Source: Lentilactobacillus parafarraginis DSM 18390 = JCM 14109 (GTDB lineage: Bacteria; Bacillota; Bacilli; Lactobacillales; Lactobacillaceae). From it: a stretch of 64,000 bases of DNA. Position 1 is the first letter of the stretch. Each line of letters starts with the position of its first letter. The stretch is taken from positions 50,037 to 114,036 of the forward strand of contig NZ_AZFZ01000001.1 in NCBI RefSeq assembly GCF_001435895.1, given 5' to 3'. The notes under the pieces are model-generated. The model saw nothing but the letters and a program-made list of their open reading frames with translations, searched no databases and was not told where the DNA came from. The position numbers and the translations under genes were made by a program. Positions 52,994-60,633 of the stretch are shown one piece after another.

Positions 52994-53067
52994 TGCCGAC
53001 TAGACGATTCGAACGCCCGACCTCTTCATTACTAGTGAAGCGCTCTAACCAACTGAGCTAAGTCGGC
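52994..53067 (-). tRNA. tRNA-Thr (anticodon AGT)
   Basis: Acceptor GCCGACT/AGTCGGC, D-loop AGTTGGTTAGAG, anticodon stem CTTCA/TGAAG with loop CTAGTAA (anticodon AGT). A34 would be edited to inosine. The T-stem GGGCG/CGTCT has two G-U pairs, which makes it weaker than in its neighbours. Confidence 0.93.
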
Positions 53068-53088
53068 AATATAATATTAATGGTTCTA

Positions 53089-53170
53089 TGCGGGCGAAGG
53101 GATTCGAACCCCCACGTCATAAGACACTAGAACCTAAATCTAGCGCGTCTGCCAGTTCCGCCACGCCCGC
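53089..53170 (-). tRNA. tRNA-Leu (anticodon TAG)
   Basis: Acceptor GCGGGCG/CGCCCGC, long class II variable arm, anticodon stem CTAGA/TCTAG with loop TTTAGGT (anticodon TAG). Confidence 0.95.
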
Positions 53171-53192
53171 ATTGTTAAATAAAAACTGGCAA

Positions 53193-53265
53193 TGAGCCGT
53201 GGCAGTCTCGAACTGCCGACCCTCTGATTAAAAGTCAGATGCTCTACCAACTGAGCTAACGGCTC
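53193..53265 (-). tRNA. tRNA-Lys (anticodon TTT)
   Basis: Acceptor GAGCCGT/ACGGCTC, anticodon stem TCTGA/TCAGA with loop CTTTTAA (anticodon TTT), T-loop TTCGAGA. Confidence 0.96.
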
Positions 53266-53267
53266 AA

Positions 53268-53340
53268 TGGAGGATACAGGGATCGAACCTGTGACCTCCT
53301 GCTTGTAAGGCAGATGCTCTCCCAGCTGAGCTAATCCTCC
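53268..53340 (-). tRNA. tRNA-Val (anticodon TAC)
   Basis: Acceptor GGAGGAT/ATCCTCC, anticodon stem TCTGC/GCAGG with one G-U pair, loop CTTACAA (anticodon TAC). First tRNA of the array. Confidence 0.96.
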
Positions 53341-53397
53341 ATGAAACTATATGAATCAATGTGTTGTTGGTAGACACATCATCAAGACAACTATTAA

Positions 53398-53427
53398 ATT
53401 TTACCATTCCTACTCAATCGAAGTCAA
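53398..53427 (-). promoter_or_regulatory. Promoter of the tRNA array
   Basis: TTGACT-18 bp-TAAAAT on the minus strand, about 60 bp upstream of tRNA-Val. A second TATAAT lies near 53500 without a clear -35. Confidence 0.7.
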
Positions 53428-53547
53428 GAAGAATTTTTAAATTTAAATCGCTGTCCATGACTGATATCGAAAGCCTTTAGCATTTTCCGACAAGAAATAT
53501 TATATCGTAATTTGCGGCTCATTACCAGCACAATTTTTAATTTAGTC

Positions 53548-53586
53548 AAAAAAAGTGCCGAGACGGCGGGCAAGCCATCTCGACAC
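53548..53586 (-). terminator. Strong terminator of the RNA candidate
   Basis: GTGTCGAGATGGC pairs with GCCGTCTCGGCAC (13 bp, two G-U pairs) around TTGCC, followed by seven T on the minus strand. Confidence 0.92.
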
Positions 53587-53723
53587 ATCGCTTCACTATC
53601 GACAGCTCCTCTGCCGGCTACTGAAGCATTTTTGGGGGAATGAGTACAAAGAATACCTCGAGAGGGCGATCTCAAGCATCCTGCACATGCAACCAACAAG
53701 GATGGCGGGTGACCATCGCTCGT
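53548..53723 (-). ncRNA. Unassigned structured RNA candidate
   Basis: About 176 nt on the minus strand between a TATAAT box (53730-53735) and the strong terminator. It has no plausible ribosome binding site or protein. It folds into successive hairpins: GATGG/CCATC, CTTGAGA/TCTCGAG around TCGCCC, and a long arm GCTTCA/TGAAGC containing CGGCAG/CTGTCG with an AGGAG loop. CATCCT/AGGATG and GCCATC/GATGGC are alternative pairings that would break the first hairpin or the terminator. tmRNA, SRP RNA, RNase P RNA and T-box marks are absent. 6S-like or a novel sRNA are both open. Confidence 0.55.
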
Positions 53724-53729
53724 GGCTAC

Positions 53730-53735
53730 ATTATA
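53730..53735 (-). promoter_or_regulatory. -10 box of the RNA candidate
   Basis: Perfect TATAAT on the minus strand. No strong -35 box at the usual spacing. An almost identical TATCTATA-type segment occurs near 53850. Confidence 0.5.
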
Positions 53736-53812
53736 TAGATACGCAATTTTAAATCGGATTCTCCTAAAATCCCGAAATAAATAAACGTCTCTTCACAACC
53801 AGTATCCATGTA

Positions 53813-53848
53813 ACCTGCCGGGTCACCAGTGCGATCGCAGCAGGTTAC
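53813..53848 (-). other. Hairpin downstream of serS
   Basis: GTAACCTGC pairs with GCAGGTTAC with about 18 bases between them. It lies 40 bases after the serS stop. No U-run follows, so if it ends the serS mRNA it does so as a processing or stability element. Confidence 0.45.
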
Positions 53849-53890
53849 AGTTATAGATACGAATACTAGGGCTGAAATTCTGCAATTAAA

Positions 53891-55174
53891 TTAGTTGTTT
53901 TTTTCGATTTTGGTTTTGCCATGCATGTACGGCCGTAATGCTTCTGGAATCGTGACCGAACCGTCAGCATTCTGATAATTTTCCAAAATAGCGGCAACCG
54001 TTCGCCCAACTGCCAATCCAGACCCGTTCAACGTGTGAACAAAGTGAAGTTTACCATCCGCGTCCCGATATTGAATGTGAGCCCGGCGAGCTTGGAAATC
54101 AGTGGTGTTTGAGCAGCTTGAAATCTCCCGATACTTGTCCTGAGCCGGGAACCAAACTTCCAAGTCGTGGGTCATTGCTGCCGTGAAGCTCATATCGCTG
54201 GTTGTCAGCGTGATAACGTGGTATGGCAGCCCCAACTTCTGCAGGTTTTCCTCAGCCTGATGGGTAATTTGTTCCAGGGCATCCCAAGAATCTTCCGGCT
54301 TGGTAAACTTCACCATCTCAACCTTGTTAAACTGGTGCAGGCGAATTAATCCCTTGGTGTCCCGGCCGGCACTACCAGCTTCTGATCTGAAGGCCGGTGA
54401 AAGTGCCGTAAATGAGACCGGCAGCTTATCTTCTGGAATGACTTCATTACGATAGTAATTGACCAGCGGCACTTCAGCGGTTGGAATCATTGTTAAATCC
54501 GTCCCGGAAATTTCGTAACCAGCCTTTGTTTCCAAGAACTTTGGAAATTGGCCGGTGCCATACATTGAATCATTATTAACCATGTATGGTGGGATGACTT
54601 CTTGGTAACCAGCGGCGGTATTTTGGTCAAGATAGAAATTGTAAACCGCCCGTTCCAGCAAGGCGCCGTCGCCAATATAGTACACAAACCGGCTGCCGGA
54701 AACCTTTGCGGCCCGCTCGAAATCCAGGATCCCGAGTTGTTCGCCAATGTCCCAGTGATGTTTGGGTTCAAAATCAAATGACGGAATGTTGCCAACCTTG
54801 CGTAATTCCACGGCCCCTTCTTCAGTCAGGGAAACCGGCACCCCATCGGCCGGAATATTCGGCAGGTGGGCAGCCAAGTTGGTCTCATCCTCTTCTATCT
54901 GGCGTAATTGATCATCCAGATCCTTGATGGTTTGGCCAACCGTTTTCATTTGGTTAATGGCCTCAGTAGCATCCTGCTTCTGACGTTTTAACTGAGAAAT
55001 TTGGTCAGAAACGTCATTCCGTTGGGCCTTAAGTGATTCTGATTTAACGATTAAATCCCGGCGTTTGGCGTCGTATGAAAGCAGCTCGTCAATTGTCTCG
55101 GGCTTAATCCCCCGAGTGGCTAACTTTTCCTTGGTAAAATCAGGATCCTTACGAATTTTTTTAATATCAAGCAT
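53891..55174 (-). CDS. serS: Serine-tRNA ligase
   Basis: A 427-residue class II synthetase. It has an N-terminal coiled-coil arm (about 30-105, with [20 protein letters not shown]) that grips the long variable arm of tRNA-Ser, and a catalytic domain with motif 2 ([20 protein letters not shown]) and motif 3 ([17 protein letters not shown]). Controlled by a T-box leader. It charges tRNA-Ser, and tRNA-Sec where present. Confidence 0.98.
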   Translation of the reverse strand: MLDIKKIRKDPDFTKEKLATRGIKPETIDELLSYDAKRRDLIVKSESLKAQRNDVSDQISQLKRQKQDATEAINQMKTVGQTIKDLDDQLRQIEEDETNLAAHLPNIPADGVPVSLTEEGAVELRKVGNIPSFDFEPKHHWDIGEQLGILDFERAAKVSGSRFVYYIGDGALLERAVYNFYLDQNTAAGYQEVIPPYMVNNDSMYGTGQFPKFLETKAGYEISGTDLTMIPTAEVPLVNYYRNEVIPEDKLPVSFTALSPAFRSEAGSAGRDTKGLIRLHQFNKVEMVKFTKPEDSWDALEQITHQAEENLQKLGLPYHVITLTTSDMSFTAAMTHDLEVWFPAQDKYREISSCSNTTDFQARRAHIQYRDADGKLHFVHTLNGSGLAVGRTVAAILENYQNADGSVTIPEALRPYMHGKTKIEKNN

Positions 55175-55244
55175 GTGAAAATCCTCCTTAGATAACTTGC
55201 CAGTCGTTTTAGATGGTTGAACCCATCATTTTCCAATTGGCAAC

Positions 55245-55462
55245 ATTTTGTGCATAAAAAAGGACCCTTCATCACTGGGACGAAGGATCCTTTTCGCGGT
55301 ACCACCCAAGTTCTCGACAAATGCCGAGCTCTCAAAGTATGATAACGGCATACACCGTGCGGCATTACCCGCCCGCTTCCATGTGCTGGAATATTCGATA
55401 ACAGTTCACACCGACCACTGTCTCTCTGAAATCTACTGAATAGGCACAAAACGTTTTAATCT
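55245..55462 (-). promoter_or_regulatory. T-box leader of serS
   Basis: The T-box sequence GGGTGGTACCGCG lies at 55295-55307 on the minus strand and pairs with the discriminator end of uncharged tRNA. It is followed by a terminator (AAGGATCCTTC/GAAGGGTCCTT plus T-run, 55256-55292) that the T-box competes with. Stem I spans about 55386-55450, and a UCC triplet at 55388-55390 is a plausible serine specifier. Uncharged tRNA-Ser should promote read-through into serS. Confidence 0.93.
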
Positions 55463-55468
55463 AAATCG

Positions 55469-55497
55469 ATTATACCCAATCCAATCTCAAACCACAA
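55469..55497 (-). promoter_or_regulatory. Promoter of serS
   Basis: TTGTGG-17 bp-TATAAT on the minus strand. The -35 box abuts the stop codon of the upstream deoxynucleoside kinase gene. Confidence 0.8.
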
Positions 55498-55501
55498 GCG
55501 C

Positions 55502-56140
55502 CTAAATCGCCAACTGGCTGATTTTTTGATCAATCAAGTCAAAGACAGCGTGCTTATCGCGATCTTTTTCAACGAAATCGTACTTGTCACCGTTAATCTG
55601 GATTTTAGCTGACTTGTCATAATTTTGATACCACGTTTGATAGCGCTGATTAAGATCTTTGTAATACTGATACAGGCTTGGATCGTTGGCAATCTGTTCG
55701 AATGGCCGCCCCCGCTTCTTAATCCGCGCCAACATCGTGTCAAACGAAATATCAATGTGAATTAACAAATCCGGGTTCTTACTATGGGGAGTCGATGGCA
55801 ATTCCTGCATCATGTTCTGCAACAGCGAATCATAAATGGCAACCTCGGTTTCGGTCGCTCTGCCAAGATCGGCATTCAAATGAAACAACAATGAATCTTC
55901 AAAAATTGAGCGATCCAGGACGCTTTGTTCGTTACGCCATGCCTTCTTGATATCCGCCATTCGCCGATTCAAGAAATCAATTTGCAGCAAAAAAGCATAT
56001 TTCTTCGGATCCTGATAAAACAGCGGCAGAATTCGGTTATTGTCAACCGATTCATAGTAGGCAGGTGTTCCCAAATGGGTTGAGAGCATTTGCGTTAATG
56101 ACGTTTTTCCGGCGCCAATTGTTCCAGCTAACACGAGCAT
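55502..56140 (-). CDS. Deoxynucleoside kinase (deoxyguanosine/deoxyadenosine kinase family)
   Basis: A 212-residue P-loop kinase. P-loop GTIGAGKTSL at about 6-15, DRSIFEDSLLF (catalytic Asp/Arg), and the LID-type RIKKRGRPFEQ are typical of dGK/dAK enzymes of lactobacilli. It phosphorylates purine deoxynucleosides for salvage; which base it prefers is not clear. Unpaired here, whereas in some lactobacilli dak and dgk form a tandem. It has its own promoter and a palindromic operator. Confidence 0.9.
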   Translation of the reverse strand: MLVLAGTIGAGKTSLTQMLSTHLGTPAYYESVDNNRILPLFYQDPKKYAFLLQIDFLNRRMADIKKAWRNEQSVLDRSIFEDSLLFHLNADLGRATETEVAIYDSLLQNMMQELPSTPHSKNPDLLIHIDISFDTMLARIKKRGRPFEQIANDPSLYQYYKDLNQRYQTWYQNYDKSAKIQINGDKYDFVEKDRDKHAVFDLIDQKISQLAI

Positions 56141-56169
56141 TCGATAATCCCCTTATTCGTTTTAATAAC

Positions 56170-56187
56170 AGTACAACATATTGTACT
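56170..56187 (-). promoter_or_regulatory. Operator-like palindrome over the deoxynucleoside kinase promoter
   Basis: AGTACAA-4 bp-TTGTACT, a perfect 7-bp inverted repeat that covers the TACAAT -10 box (56180-56185). It is a good repressor site; the regulator is unknown. Confidence 0.6.
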
Positions 56188-56208
56188 AGTTTAAAACGTC
56201 AGGTGCAA
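56180..56208 (-). promoter_or_regulatory. Promoter of the deoxynucleoside kinase gene
   Basis: TTGCAC-17 bp-TACAAT on the minus strand, about 40 bp upstream of the start. Confidence 0.8.
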
Positions 56209-56222
56209 CATCTAGTAGCTCA

Positions 56223-57269
56223 CTAATTCAAATTCGATACGTCAACCACCTGAATATTGTCTAAACCACCATATGCTTCGTACCACGGGGTGGCGTTCTC
56301 GGCCAAAATTTTCGTTAATTCGGTGACGTTACGGGTTCCCTTATGCTGAAGCCAATCAACCAGCCCATCGCGACCATCACGAACAAATAGGTCAACGCCT
56401 TCAATCCAAGTTGCCCGGCCACTCAATACGCCGTTAAACTTGGCCCCAGCAGCCCCGGCAAGTTTTAATTCGTGTTGGAAAACATCGGTTGGCACCCCAG
56501 CACTCAGGAAGATAAACGGTCGGGTTGCTTCATCGCTTAGCTGTTTGAGATATCCCTTGGCCTGGTCTTCAGTATAGGCCGACTCATCAACGCTACTATC
56601 CCAGCCATCAATGTAGGTTGGATTAAATGGCACTTCCATTTTGAGAACGTCAATGTGGTATTTATCCTGGGTAAATTCTTTCATTGCCCGAAGAACAAAG
56701 TCCGGCTTCTCCTTGGCAAACTCAAGTGATTTTGAATCATAGCGATCGTCGTAAGTCACAATTTCAAAAAAGGTCGGCGTCTCGGCAGCCAGTCCTTCAG
56801 TTCCGTAACGTTCAGCGAAGGCTTTCTTTTGGTCGTTGATCTCATCGGGATCATCCGGGTTATAGTAAATTAACACTTTCAAGGCGTCAGCGCCCTTCGT
56901 TACCATAATCTGGGCAGATTGATCGGGAATCAAACTTGGCAGCCGGCCAGGTTCGTTCGCATCATACCCCGTCTTTTCGTATGACATAATCAAACCAGTG
57001 TCGGCAGACTTGGCCTCAATGCCTTTAAAGCCCATTTGCTCATCCAATAAAATAGCTGAGCTCAACGGACTCAAGACTTCTGAAACGGTTTGCTTAAAAT
57101 CATAGACCATTTTCATGCTGAAAAGCTTCCCGTATTTTTCGGAAGCCTTTTTCATCATCTTAACAAGCGATCCACGCTGGTCTAACGCCAACGCATCGAT
57201 GATTGCGTCATTATTGGTCAATTTCAACATTCTGTCATACTTTCCCTTTGAAAGGAACTTTTTTGCCAT
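56223..57269 (-). CDS. lacD: Tagatose 1,6-bisphosphate aldolase family protein (LacD-like)
   Basis: 348 residues from the ATG at 57269 with GAGG upstream; a TTG three codons earlier overlaps the ribosome binding site. Segments ALALDQRGSLVKMM, ILLDEQMGFKG, ALKVLIYYNP and PFIFLSAGVPTDVF are typical of class I LacD, including the Schiff-base lysine in the LKVLIYY strand. It would split tagatose 1,6-bisphosphate into DHAP and G3P. No other tagatose pathway gene is near, so it may act on a related sugar phosphate. Confidence 0.9.
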   Translation of the reverse strand: MAKKFLSKGKYDRMLKLTNNDAIIDALALDQRGSLVKMMKKASEKYGKLFSMKMVYDFKQTVSEVLSPLSSAILLDEQMGFKGIEAKSADTGLIMSYEKTGYDANEPGRLPSLIPDQSAQIMVTKGADALKVLIYYNPDDPDEINDQKKAFAERYGTEGLAAETPTFFEIVTYDDRYDSKSLEFAKEKPDFVLRAMKEFTQDKYHIDVLKMEVPFNPTYIDGWDSSVDESAYTEDQAKGYLKQLSDEATRPFIFLSAGVPTDVFQHELKLAGAAGAKFNGVLSGRATWIEGVDLFVRDGRDGLVDWLQHKGTRNVTELTKILAENATPWYEAYGGLDNIQVVDVSNLN

Positions 57270-57319
57270 ATCCAACACCTCATATTTTTAATATACCAAT
57301 TTGTTGGTTCTATTGGTTC

Positions 57320-57349
57320 ATTATACGATACGACCACTTATATGTACAA
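57320..57349 (-). promoter_or_regulatory. Promoter of the LacD-like gene
   Basis: TTGTAC-18 bp-TATAAT on the minus strand. It is followed by two direct GAACCAA repeats and an ACCAA/TTGGT palindrome near the start site (57292-57317), a possible operator. Confidence 0.65.
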
Positions 57350-57354
57350 CAAAA

Positions 57355-57391
57355 ATAATTGGCCCACCCCAAATTTGGATAGGCCAATTAC
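57355..57391 (-). terminator. Terminator of the lysine permease gene
   Basis: AATTGGCC pairs with GGCCAATT around about 17 bases, followed by ATTTTTG on the minus strand, just after the permease stop. Confidence 0.78.
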
Positions 57392-57396
57392 CGGTA

Positions 57397-58887
57397 TTAC
57401 GACTGTTGATCATTTAATTTTGAAAGGTCTTCCTCTTCGCGCGACGGGGAAACGTCGACCTTTTCAAGTGGAATGATTTTCGTATGATTTTTCCACTTAT
57501 AGCCAAAGTACAGGACCAGTACCAACGGCACACTAATATACGTGACCAGAATTTGCTTCCAGTCAAAGTGCAGGAAGGCCGTCGGATTTTGGCCGACGAT
57601 CACCAAAATACAAAGAATCAAACACAGAAGCGGCCCAAACGGAAACAATTTAGCATGATACTTCAGTTCGCTCAGTGAATGGCCTTGTTTGACGAACGCC
57701 CGCCGGAACCGATAATGAGAAATTGCGATCCCAAACCAGGCGATAAACCCGGTCAATCCAGATGCCGCCACCAGCCACATATACAACTGCGGCCCGGCAA
57801 TACTGGAAATAAACGTTAACAGCGACACAACCGTCGTCACTAACAGTGAATAATACGGAATCCCGTTGCTGGCAGTTTGCCCCAGCTTCTTGGGTGCATA
57901 CCCGCTGTTAGACAGTGAGTAAAGCATCCGCGTCGAGGCGTACATCCCCGAATTGGCGGACGAAATCACTGACGATAGAATAACCGCGTTCATGACGCTG
58001 GCCGCCGCAGCTAATCCGGCGCGTTGAAATACCAGCGTGAACGGACTGATGGCAATGTCGGTGGTACTTGACCCGAGTAAGGCGTGGTTCGTGTAAGGAA
58101 TAATGGCACCAATGACAAAAATCGTTAAGATATAGAATAAAATGATTCGCCAAAAGACTTCGTTAATCGCCTTGGGAACGCTGTGCTGGGGGTCTTGAGA
58201 TTCACCAGCGGTAATGCCGACCAGCTCGGTTCCCTGAAACGAGAATCCGGCAACCACGAATACGGATAAGATTGCTGGAAATCCGCCAACAAACGGTGCC
58301 TGCTTAATCGTAAAGTTACGCATCCCAATAAAGTGACCGCCCATGATTCCGAAAATTGTTAAGCAGCCAACGGCCAGAAAAATCACAATTGTGACAACCT
58401 TAATCAAAGACATCCAGAACTCGGTTTCGCCAAATGCCCGGACTGACAGCGCGTTGATAATAAAAATCAGAACCAGGGCGATTGAACTCCAGATCCATTC
58501 CGGAACGTTGGGCAGCCAAAACCGCATGACCAACGCCGCGGTACTAATATCAACGGCAACCGTAATTGCCCAGTTAAACCAGTAGTTCCAGCCCATCGCA
58601 AATCCCAGGGCCGGATCAACGTACTTTGATGAATACGCCGCAAACGAGCCTGAAATTGGCATGTTCGTGGCCATTTCACCCAGGCTGGTCATTAAAAAGT
58701 AAACCATCAGTCCCATGAAAAAGTACGCCGTTAAGGCGCCCATTGGTCCAGCCTGGCTAATTGTGGAACCGCTGGCAACGAACAGCCCGGTTCCAATACT
58801 ACCGCCAAGGGCGATCATTGAAACGTGACGGGACTTTAATCCCCGCTTCACTTGACCGGTGCTTTCGCCATTCTCATTTCCATCCAT
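57397..58887 (-). CDS. lysP: Lysine-specific amino acid permease
   Basis: A 496-residue, twelve-helix AAT-family transporter. The N-terminal LKSRHVSMIALGGSIGTGLF, the GPMGALTAYFFMG segment and FSFQGTELVGITAGESQDP (helix 6 core) mark the family. Substrate assignment to lysine rests on the lysine riboswitch in its leader, which is stronger evidence than family resemblance. It should import L-lysine by proton symport. C-terminal KVDVSPSREEED tail is cytoplasmic. Confidence 0.93.
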   Translation of the reverse strand: MDGNENGESTGQVKRGLKSRHVSMIALGGSIGTGLFVASGSTISQAGPMGALTAYFFMGLMVYFLMTSLGEMATNMPISGSFAAYSSKYVDPALGFAMGWNYWFNWAITVAVDISTAALVMRFWLPNVPEWIWSSIALVLIFIINALSVRAFGETEFWMSLIKVVTIVIFLAVGCLTIFGIMGGHFIGMRNFTIKQAPFVGGFPAILSVFVVAGFSFQGTELVGITAGESQDPQHSVPKAINEVFWRIILFYILTIFVIGAIIPYTNHALLGSSTTDIAISPFTLVFQRAGLAAAASVMNAVILSSVISSANSGMYASTRMLYSLSNSGYAPKKLGQTASNGIPYYSLLVTTVVSLLTFISSIAGPQLYMWLVAASGLTGFIAWFGIAISHYRFRRAFVKQGHSLSELKYHAKLFPFGPLLCLILCILVIVGQNPTAFLHFDWKQILVTYISVPLVLVLYFGYKWKNHTKIIPLEKVDVSPSREEEDLSKLNDQQS

Positions 58888-58929
58888 AATTTAACCTCGT
58901 CTCCTAATTTTAGATTCATCAGACCACAA

Positions 58930-59170
58930 AAAAATCCCTTTCAAAATATATTGAAAGAGACGGCAAGTGTTTTTCAACATCTTATAGCGCTCCGCGGCAA
59001 TTGTCGCGACAGTTCTTAACTTATTAGGTTAAGCCCCAACTCACAGTCATAAAAGTGGCCGCTCATTTCGGCATTCATCCCTTTTGATTTCAGTCACCGT
59101 TTCTTTTCAAACTCGTGAAATCGACTCTTGATAAATGCGCCTCTACTCGAATACATTGATTAGTCTAACT
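58930..59170 (-). promoter_or_regulatory. Lysine riboswitch (L-box) controlling lysP
   Basis: The minus strand carries AGAGGCGCATTTATCAAGAGT, then GGGATGAATGCCGAA and GGGGCTTAACC in the order and spacing of the L-box aptamer, followed by a strong terminator. Lysine binding should allow the terminator to form and switch off lysP transcription. Confidence 0.92.
58932..58961 (-). terminator. Riboswitch terminator before lysP
   Basis: Stem CTTTCAA/TTGAAAG with further pairs to CTC/GGGA, then seven T on the minus strand. It is the expression platform of the lysine riboswitch. Confidence 0.88.
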
Positions 59171-59190
59171 ATTGAATTTTAACACTCCGA

Positions 59191-59219
59191 ATTGTAACGC
59201 ATATTGACAATTCTGACAA
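59191..59219 (-). promoter_or_regulatory. Promoter of lysP
   Basis: TTGTCA-17 bp-TACAAT on the minus strand, giving a leader of about 295 nt that contains the whole riboswitch. Confidence 0.82.
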
Positions 59220-59229
59220 CCGCCGGCGT

Positions 59230-59733
59230 TCACGCCCGGAGTTTGCGCTCGTAAATTAACTTATCGCTTCCAAGAATTGGGTCGCGCAGCTTGGTGACCA
59301 GCTCAAAGTCTAACCGCTCTAACAAAGCAACCGATCGTGCGTTGGTAACCAGCACCTCAGCGTAAAGTGACCGTACCTGATGGCGGGCTTTTACCCCGGC
59401 AACGATAGTCTTTAAAGCCTCAGTCATATAGCCCATTTGCCAGCGATCAGGTCGTAAAAAGTAACTGACTTCCAAATCCTCAGGGTCCGGGCGGCCAGAC
59501 GCACCAATCCGTTCAAACAATAAAACAGCGCCAATTAACTGCTGATCTTCAAACACCCCGTAGGTTCCCTTATTCTTCAGTTGGCGGACAAGCGCGCTTT
59601 TAATCATTTGGGGGTTACTGATGAAGTTAAACCCCGCCCCATCAGCGACCTCAGGGAAGGCCGTTAATTCGGCGTACTGTTGAAAATCCGTTGGCAAAAG
59701 CCGGCGAATTGCCAGCCGATCAGTCACAATCAT
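59230..59733 (-). CDS. GNAT-family N-acetyltransferase (RimJ/RimL-like)
   Basis: 167 residues from the ATG at 59733; a longer frame to 59772 has no better start. The N-terminal IVTDRLAIRRLLPTDFQQYAEL is typical of RimJ/RimL-type acetyltransferases, with EVSYFLRPDRWQMGYMTEAL (acetyl-CoA loop) and NARSVALLERLDFELV. It transfers acetyl to an amino group; the target (ribosomal protein, peptide or small amine) is unknown. It follows the PAP2 gene with a 50-base gap. Confidence 0.88.
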   Translation of the reverse strand: MIVTDRLAIRRLLPTDFQQYAELTAFPEVADGAGFNFISNPQMIKSALVRQLKNKGTYGVFEDQQLIGAVLLFERIGASGRPDPEDLEVSYFLRPDRWQMGYMTEALKTIVAGVKARHQVRSLYAEVLVTNARSVALLERLDFELVTKLRDPILGSDKLIYERKLRA

Positions 59734-59783
59734 CAAGTTTCCAACCCTCTCATTCAAACAAATTATCCTCATTCATCGCCAGC

Positions 59784-60473
59784 TTATACCTTGGTGTTTA
59801 CCACGAATCGATACCGGGCAATCTGGGGAGCAAACTTGACGTACAGCATCTCAGAAATTAATAACCAACTGTATGCCACCAGACCAGCCCCGACCGTATC
59901 GGTTGGGTAATGCGCGTTTAGATAGACCCGGGAAATCATCACCACTGCCAGACCAATAATCATCAACGTCCGCAGAAGGTAGCGAACCGCCGCAAAGCGA
60001 ATCAACGGGATAACCGCGATCCATAGTACCGCCATGACCAAAAAGAACCCCAGGACGTGGCCGCTTGGATAACTATAACCGTTATCGACACCCAAATGAA
60101 GCGGCGGTCGGTGGCGTTTCACCAGATCCTTGACGACAAAGCCAATGACGTCCCCGCCCGCAAGCGTGAACAGTGCCCATAACGCGGGAACCTTATACTT
60201 GAATCCCCATAGAAAGAAGGCAATGATAAACGCCCACAAAATATCCATTTTAGGACTGGCAAAAAATGAGATTGCCGAATAGAAGCTCTCAAGGCCCTGA
60301 CTGGGCGTGTTCCCTTGAATTGCGGTTGTGAACACCGAATCTAAAAATTGCAGGTAATCAAAATTAAACGCGACCGATATTGATAACAGCAGGGTAATAA
60401 TAACGCTAACCAGCAATTTAAACGCCCGGTTAGTATCCCTGTCAATCATCATGTAACCTTCGTTGCCAAACAT
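59784..60473 (-). CDS. PAP2-family membrane phosphatase
   Basis: A membrane protein of about 229 residues with six predicted segments. The three phosphatase motifs are clear: KDLVKRHRP (K-x6-RP), YPSGHVLG (PSGH) and SRVYLNAHYPTD (SR-x5-H-x3-D). Family members dephosphorylate phosphatidic acid, PGP or undecaprenyl-PP. Start uncertain: TTG at 60482, ATG at 60473 and a double ATG at 60449-60452 are possible; GAGAGG lies upstream of the first two and GAAGG of the last. Confidence 0.9.
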   Translation of the reverse strand: MFGNEGYMMIDRDTNRAFKLLVSVIITLLLSISVAFNFDYLQFLDSVFTTAIQGNTPSQGLESFYSAISFFASPKMDILWAFIIAFFLWGFKYKVPALWALFTLAGGDVIGFVVKDLVKRHRPPLHLGVDNGYSYPSGHVLGFFLVMAVLWIAVIPLIRFAAVRYLLRTLMIIGLAVVMISRVYLNAHYPTDTVGAGLVAYSWLLISEMLYVKFAPQIARYRFVVNTKV

Positions 60474-60511
60474 CTTCAACAATCCTCTCTACTAAATAAA
60501 TCTCAATTTTG

Positions 60512-60517
60512 AGTATA
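60512..60517 (-). promoter_or_regulatory. Extended -10 box of the PAP2-GNAT pair
   Basis: TGATATACT on the minus strand, a TGn-extended -10 with no clear -35, 40 bp upstream of the start. Confidence 0.5.
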
Positions 60518-60586
60518 TCACATTCACCATTTGTTTTTTTGGCCCCCTTCAAACTTTAGAAACTTTTCAGGCTTGAGTTCAGGTTG

Positions 60587-60592
60587 TATAAT
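60587..60592 (+). promoter_or_regulatory. -10 box of the TauE-DUF1634 pair
   Basis: Perfect TATAAT on the plus strand, divergent from the PAP2 promoter. The -35 (TTTTCA at 17 bp) is poor. Confidence 0.55.
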
Positions 60593-60633
60593 TAAATCTG
60601 TTTCTCAACGAAAGACGAAGGAGTGACTTAATT

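Noticed and set aside
52200..53420. rRNA operon next to the tRNA array
   Set aside because: No 5S, 23S or 16S sequence is present. The array stands alone with its own promoter.
53424..53699. A 91-codon minus-strand open frame across the RNA candidate
   Set aside because: No ribosome binding site, composition unlike a protein, and it runs through a strong terminator and hairpins. Treated as chance frame.
53740..53890. A second RNA gene upstream of the 53.6 kb RNA
   Set aside because: Only the GTAACCTGC/GCAGGTTAC hairpin is visible. Best explained as the 3' end region of serS mRNA.
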